DNA of 64,000 nucleotides, taken from contig JALJCO010001037.1 of the NCBI GenBank assembly GCA_023101725.1, positions 310,001 through 374,000 on the forward strand, given 5' to 3'. Below, in pieces: positions 61,901-64,000 of the stretch. Each line of letters starts with the position of its first letter. Within the stretch, counting starts at the first letter, position 1. Below the pieces are notes generated by a model. It saw nothing but the letters and a program-made list of their open reading frames with translations. It was not told where the DNA came from and did not search any database. The position numbers were made by a program, and so were the translations under genes. This stretch comes from Atherinomorus stipes. Lineage: Eukaryota > Chordata > Actinopteri > Atheriniformes > Atherinidae.

Positions 61901-63454
61901 TTTGAAATTGGGATATGAAAATATCACAATATTTCAGTGTATCGATATTTTTTTCCCCACCCCTAATTTATATCTGTCTCAATTTGTTGCCTTTTTTCTT
62001 CAAAAAAGAAGAAAAAAAAGGCTAAATTGTAATGTCAAGTGTGATGCCTTCATCACATGACAAGGTAAACAGTTTATTCATTCAACTGTGGTATCGAATC
62101 GGTATCGGTTGGATCGGAAAAAACTGGATCGGTGCATCTTTGATTTTAATGCCATTTAGTTTAACACTAGAAATCATTTACAATATAAGAACAAAATAAA
62201 TGGAGGAAAAAAGAGCAAAAAATATCAGAATAGAATGAAATCAATTAGATATTCCATAAATTAATAACAGTTGATAACTATAAATAACAGTGAGTGAATA
62301 AGAGCGAGTGAAAATCAAATAAATTAAATTAAATAAATATAGGAAATGGGGAAAAAAAAACAAAGGTCAGTATCTGCTTGTCCCAAATTGCACTAACAGG
62401 TATCACAGGATTAATCTGCATGAGCTTTTCCAATCACCTTAAAATGTCACAGAGCTGATAATTAAATAAAAAATGTGATGTTGGCTAATGATCCTGATGG
62501 ATGGAGAACCGATTGAGATGTAGAGATGAACAGATAAGATAAACAGGATTATTATCAGTGTATTTTTAATGTTTCACTTAATAGTTTAGGATTTGATCAG
62601 GTTCTTGTTTTATGTTTCCGTCTGGAATGTATTCAGTTCTTTATTCTGTTAACTACTTGGAGCCAACTAAGTTATTTACAGTGTGACTTGCTGCCCCTTA
62701 GTCCTGTTGTAAACATCATACCTGCTTCTTGACGCAGCCAAACGAATAAACACAGATCGGTGTAACCACATGCGGCTGTCGTGTTGTTAGACCAGTCGTC
62801 AGGTTAGAAGTTGACAGTTTATTGGGTGCGGCAGGAAGCCAGGAATGTGTGATGGCTGCACAGACTGAACCCACCCTTCTCCAGTTATAAAACCAGCTGC
62901 GATTTTTGACACACCAAGAGTCAAATCTCAGTTTCCACCTGTTTTTACTCAATTACAGAAAATGTTGGTTCTTCTAGAGGAAGGATTTTGGGGTTTTTCT
63001 GCATCTGTTTAAGGTTAAACTAACAGAACCTGATGTTAGTTTTTCCTTGTTTACAAGCTTGTTCTGTTTTGTTTGCAGGAGGTCGAGGCGCTTTTTAAAG
63101 GTGACAACTTACCCAAGTTCACCAACTGTGAATTTGCCTACAACGATAACTGGTTCATCACCTTTGAATCAGAAGCAGATGCACAGCAGGTAGCATCATT
63201 TGTGAATAGTGAATACTTAAATTACCATGACAAATTCCATTTCTCCTGTGACATTCTTATTTTTCTCTCTTTGATTTAAGTTTTTATGGTGTTGGGATAA
63301 TATGTTTGATTGTTCATAGTGATCCATGTTTGTCATCTTTCTGTTTCTTACATTTAAATGTGCTTGTTTGCTCATCCTTTCTGCTTTTTGTGTTCTCCAG
63401 GCATATCAGTATCTCCGTGAGGAAGTGAAGACTTTCCAAGGGAAGCCAATTAAG
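34193..63454 (+). CDS. larp4b: La-related protein 4B, 5' part (residues 1-298), continues beyond window
   Basis: LARP4B is a cytoplasmic RNA-binding protein that binds poly(A)-binding protein and RACK1 and promotes translation and stability of mRNAs. Eight coding exons are present, joined in frame by GT/AG borders: 34,193-34,273; 48,999-49,152; 51,487-51,660; 53,125-53,203; 58,001-58,137; 60,579-60,682; 63,079-63,189; 63,401-63,454. The start [14 protein letters not shown] matches vertebrate LARP4B. A PAM2-like motif (LNPNAKAW) lies near residues 34-41, the La motif spans about 150-225, and the RRM runs from about 230 to past 298. The order of domains and the divergent gtpbp4 neighbour separate it from paralogue LARP4. 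About 440 C-terminal residues lie outside the window. Introns are long and full of MITEs. Confidence 0.95.
35363..35478. mobile_element. very short hAT-type MITE
   Basis: The ends TAGGGCTGTACGATAT and ATATCGCCCAGCCCTA are flanked by CTTTGCAG and CTTTACAG (one mismatch). The element is only 116 bases long. Confidence 0.85.
37769..37905. mobile_element. short foldback repeat
   Basis: TCAACACACCTGATTTAAAT and its mirror ATTTGAATCAGGTGTGTT form a hairpin. This is the same core word set as in the short hAT MITE at 20,470-20,669. The ends are approximate. Confidence 0.6.
39063..39463. mobile_element. hAT-type MITE inside a GT repeat
   Basis: The ends TAGGGCTGGACAATTAATCG and CGTCCAGCCCTA sit between two GT microsatellite tracts (39,026-39,058 and 39,464-39,482), so the element split one original tract or landed at its edge. 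The target duplication is blurred by the repeat. Confidence 0.88.
39508..40927. mobile_element. 1.4 kb hAT-type element with perfect 8-bp TSD
   Basis: The ends CAGGGCTTGAAATTCAC and, inverted, CAGGGCCTGAAATTCGC are flanked by ATGTATAT (39,500-39,507 and 40,928-40,935). The right 600 bases are CG-rich. No transposase frame of useful length was found, so it is non-autonomous. Confidence 0.9.
40936..40992. repeat. TA dinucleotide microsatellite
   Basis: A long TA tract directly adjoins the right target duplication of the 1.4 kb hAT element. Confidence 0.9.
41717..41748. repeat. ATTC tetranucleotide microsatellite
   Basis: About eight tandem ATTC units. Confidence 0.9.
43572..44316. mobile_element. 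hAT-type element with perfect 8-bp TSD, carrying a nested palindrome
   Basis: Same family as 8,783-9,836 (TAGGGATGCACGATATAATC at the left). The flanks TTAAATAT at 43,564-43,571 and 44,317-44,324 are identical. The nested palindrome lies at 43,764-44,190. Confidence 0.92.
43764..44190. mobile_element. palindromic MITE (TAGGGGTGGGAAAAAATA ends), nested
   Basis: The left arm begins TAGGGGTGGGAAAAAATAG and the right arm ends TTTTTTCCCACCCCTA. The arms are inverted copies through the words ATACACTGAAATATCG and CTATTTTACTAATGAAATC. No target duplication is seen. Confidence 0.85.
47725..48093. mobile_element. hAT-type MITE
   Basis: The ends TAGGGATGCATGATAATC and ATCGTGCATCCCTA are present. The immediate flanks do not match, but GTGCAACCAAAT to the left and its mirror to the right suggest an insertion into an older inverted repeat. 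Confidence 0.75.
48134..48844. mobile_element. hAT-type MITE with perfect 8-bp TSD and a nested palindrome
   Basis: The ends CAGTGGTGGGGAACCCTGG and CCAAGGTTCCCTACCCCTG are flanked by GTATAGAC (48,126-48,133 and 48,845-48,852). A palindromic MITE occupies 48,332-48,630. Confidence 0.93.
48332..48630. mobile_element. palindromic MITE, nested
   Basis: Runs from TAGGGTCGGGAAAAAATATC to TTTTTCCCACCCCTA. The arms mirror each other through ATCTATTTTACTAACGAAATC. Same family as 43,764-44,190 and 61,641-61,965. Confidence 0.87.
48999..49152 (+). CDS. larp4b: larp4b exon 3 (PAM2-like motif)
   Basis: Encodes [20 protein letters not shown] to TDPGTE plus one base. LNPNAKAW is the variant PAM2 motif of LARP4 proteins, with Trp where classical PAM2 has Phe. 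It contacts the MLLE domain of PABP. Confidence 0.94.
49153..51486 (+). other. larp4b: larp4b intron 3
   Basis: No exon, RNA gene or clear mobile element seen. Confidence 0.6.
51487..51660 (+). CDS. larp4b: larp4b exon 4 (linker)
   Basis: Encodes a proline/glutamate-rich linker ([31 protein letters not shown]), probably disordered. Phase fits both neighbours. The donor GTGGGC is weak, and read-through would stop within 20 codons at 51,720. Confidence 0.85.
52672..52950 (+). mobile_element. Tc1-like transposase fragment
   Basis: The frame reads [19 protein letters not shown], then after a gap [15 protein letters not shown]. This is the first catalytic aspartate region and the GGVMVWG block of a Tc1-like transposase. 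Both ends of the element are missing. It lies in larp4b intron 4. Confidence 0.8.
53125..53203 (+). CDS. larp4b: larp4b exon 5 (start of La motif)
   Basis: Encodes [20 protein letters not shown] then EFCLS and part of Arg. [15 protein letters not shown] is the first helix of the La motif. The donor is GTAAGT. Confidence 0.95.
54756..55440 (+). mobile_element. decayed Tc1-like transposon
   Basis: The frames read [43 protein letters not shown] and [17 protein letters not shown], which are the helix-turn-helix part and the region before the catalytic core of a Tc1-like transposase. A later [15 protein letters not shown] block is near 55,330. Stops and deletions abound. Confidence 0.85.
55441..58000 (+). 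other. larp4b: rest of larp4b intron 5
   Basis: No exon or clear mobile element recognised before the acceptor at 58,000. Confidence 0.5.
58001..58137 (+). CDS. larp4b: larp4b exon 6 (La motif core)
   Basis: Encodes [20 protein letters not shown] to [10 protein letters not shown] (45 residues), the core of the La motif with the conserved [12 protein letters not shown]-binding face. Confidence 0.97.
58913..59743. mobile_element. inverted-repeat element with AGGCCTTGTCCACACGTAGC ends
   Basis: The left end GAGGCCTTGTCCACACGTAG is mirrored at the right by CTACGTGTGCACGAGGCCTG. The interior has no clear transposase frame. It lies in larp4b intron 6 and the ends are approximate. Confidence 0.72.
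60579..60682 (+). CDS. larp4b: larp4b exon 7 (La motif to RRM)
   Basis: Encodes [19 protein letters not shown], then [15 protein letters not shown]. It ends the La motif and provides RNP2 (CIVILREV) of the RRM. The donor is GTCAGT. Confidence 0.96.
61498..62142. mobile_element. hAT-type element with perfect 8-bp TSD and a nested palindrome
   Basis: The left end TAGAGATGGACTGATCCAAT is mirrored by GGATCGGTGCATCTTTG. The flanks ATTTTAAT (61,490-61,497 and 62,143-62,150) are identical. The palindromic MITE at 61,641-61,965 is inside it. Confidence 0.88.
61641..61965. mobile_element. palindromic MITE, nested
   Basis: Begins TAGGGATGGAGAAAATATCG and ends TTTTCCCCACCCCTA. The arms contain CTATTTTACTAACGAAATC and its mirror. 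The flanks ATTTACAG and ATTTATAT may be a decayed target duplication. Confidence 0.85.
63079..63189 (+). CDS. larp4b: larp4b exon 8 (RRM)
   Basis: Encodes 37 residues, [20 protein letters not shown] to ESEADAQQ, the RRM helix 1 and central strands (NWFITFES is the RNP1-like strand). Both borders are phase 0. Confidence 0.96.
63401..63454 (+). CDS. larp4b: larp4b exon 9 (RRM end)
   Basis: Encodes [18 protein letters not shown], the second RRM helix and last strand, before donor GTAAAT. The next exon lies beyond the window. Confidence 0.95.
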
Positions 63455-64000
63455 GTAAATCACATTATCTTTATTATTCTTTTCTTTTGGGAAAGAATCA
63501 CTCATGTTGAATACATTGAAGCGTAGATTAAACTGGTTTTAAATCCCTGCCTTAAACCAAACTGTCTCCTTGATTAAGTTTTCATATTTTGAGATTCAAC
63601 AGCTATATCACTGTCACTTAAAGTGTTTTAAGCTAAATTCAAGCACATCTGTCCTTGATGATCTTAAATGTTTGATATTTTTCTTGCTGTAAAGAGATCC
63701 TGCCGTGTGAATAATTAATCACTGCCACATGGACAGAAGTGCACTCTGTGGTTTTCAGCTGAGAAGTCACAATTCACTCTGAGAGGTTTCATGACATCTG
63801 ACTTGTGCGTAGTTCCATTAATGGATGAAAATCTTTCATTAATGGCGGAGGAAGCGGAGCATTTAGCAGCTGCAGAGCTGTAATGCAGCGTAACGATGAA
63901 GAGGACGCAGCCCGGCCTAAGTTAATGTCAAACTTCATGCATTTTTTTAAATAGCTGCTTGTTGTTTATCCTTTTTATCCTCAATGACCAACTTTTATCT
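63455..64000 (+). other. larp4b: larp4b intron 9 (partial)
   Basis: Intronic sequence running to the end of the window. No exon seen. Confidence 0.7.

Overview
The window looks like nuclear DNA of a ray-finned (teleost) fish. Its genes are split into many short exons with GT/AG borders. The encoded proteins match vertebrate WDR37, GTPBP4 (NOG1) and LARP4B. The introns are packed with DNA-transposon fossils typical of teleosts: Tc1-like elements, hAT MITEs with TAGGG/CAGGG ends, and TTAA-flanked foldback elements. Gene order and orientation (wdr37 and gtpbp4 on the minus strand, larp4b divergent on the plus strand) match the human 10p15.3 block, except that no IDI1/IDI2 gene lies between gtpbp4 and wdr37.

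Layout. 1-3,050: 5' end of wdr37 (minus), with the first coding exon at 632-794 and a probable non-coding exon 1 at 2,813 to about 3,050. 3,050-5,150: intergenic, holding a decayed Tc1-like element. 5,150-18,760: the complete gtpbp4 gene (minus) in 17 coding exons. All splice junctions keep frame except inside exon 11, where two bases appear to be missing; with them the protein would be 634 aa, the length of human GTPBP4. 18,760-23,800: divergent intergenic region, mostly a Tc1-like element carrying two nested hAT MITEs. 23,800-64,000: 5' part of larp4b (plus). It has a probable non-coding exon 1 ending at 24,451, then eight coding exons from 34,193 to 63,454 encoding residues 1-298 (PAM2-like motif, La motif, most of the RRM). 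The gene continues past the window.

Function. GTPBP4 is a nucleolar GTPase of 60S ribosome assembly. LARP4B is a cytoplasmic mRNA- and PABP-binding protein that supports translation and mRNA stability. WDR37 is a WD40 protein of the PACS1/PACS2 complex. They are neighbours by conserved synteny and do not form an operon.

The most unusual content is the transposon record. At least ten hAT-type elements have readable 8-bp target duplications, several are nested two or three deep, and one palindromic foldback family recurs inside other elements. There is also a homopolymer-rich stretch (about 13,680-14,115) that looks like poor sequence. It sits in the same gene as the exon 11 frameshift, so that frameshift may be a sequencing error.
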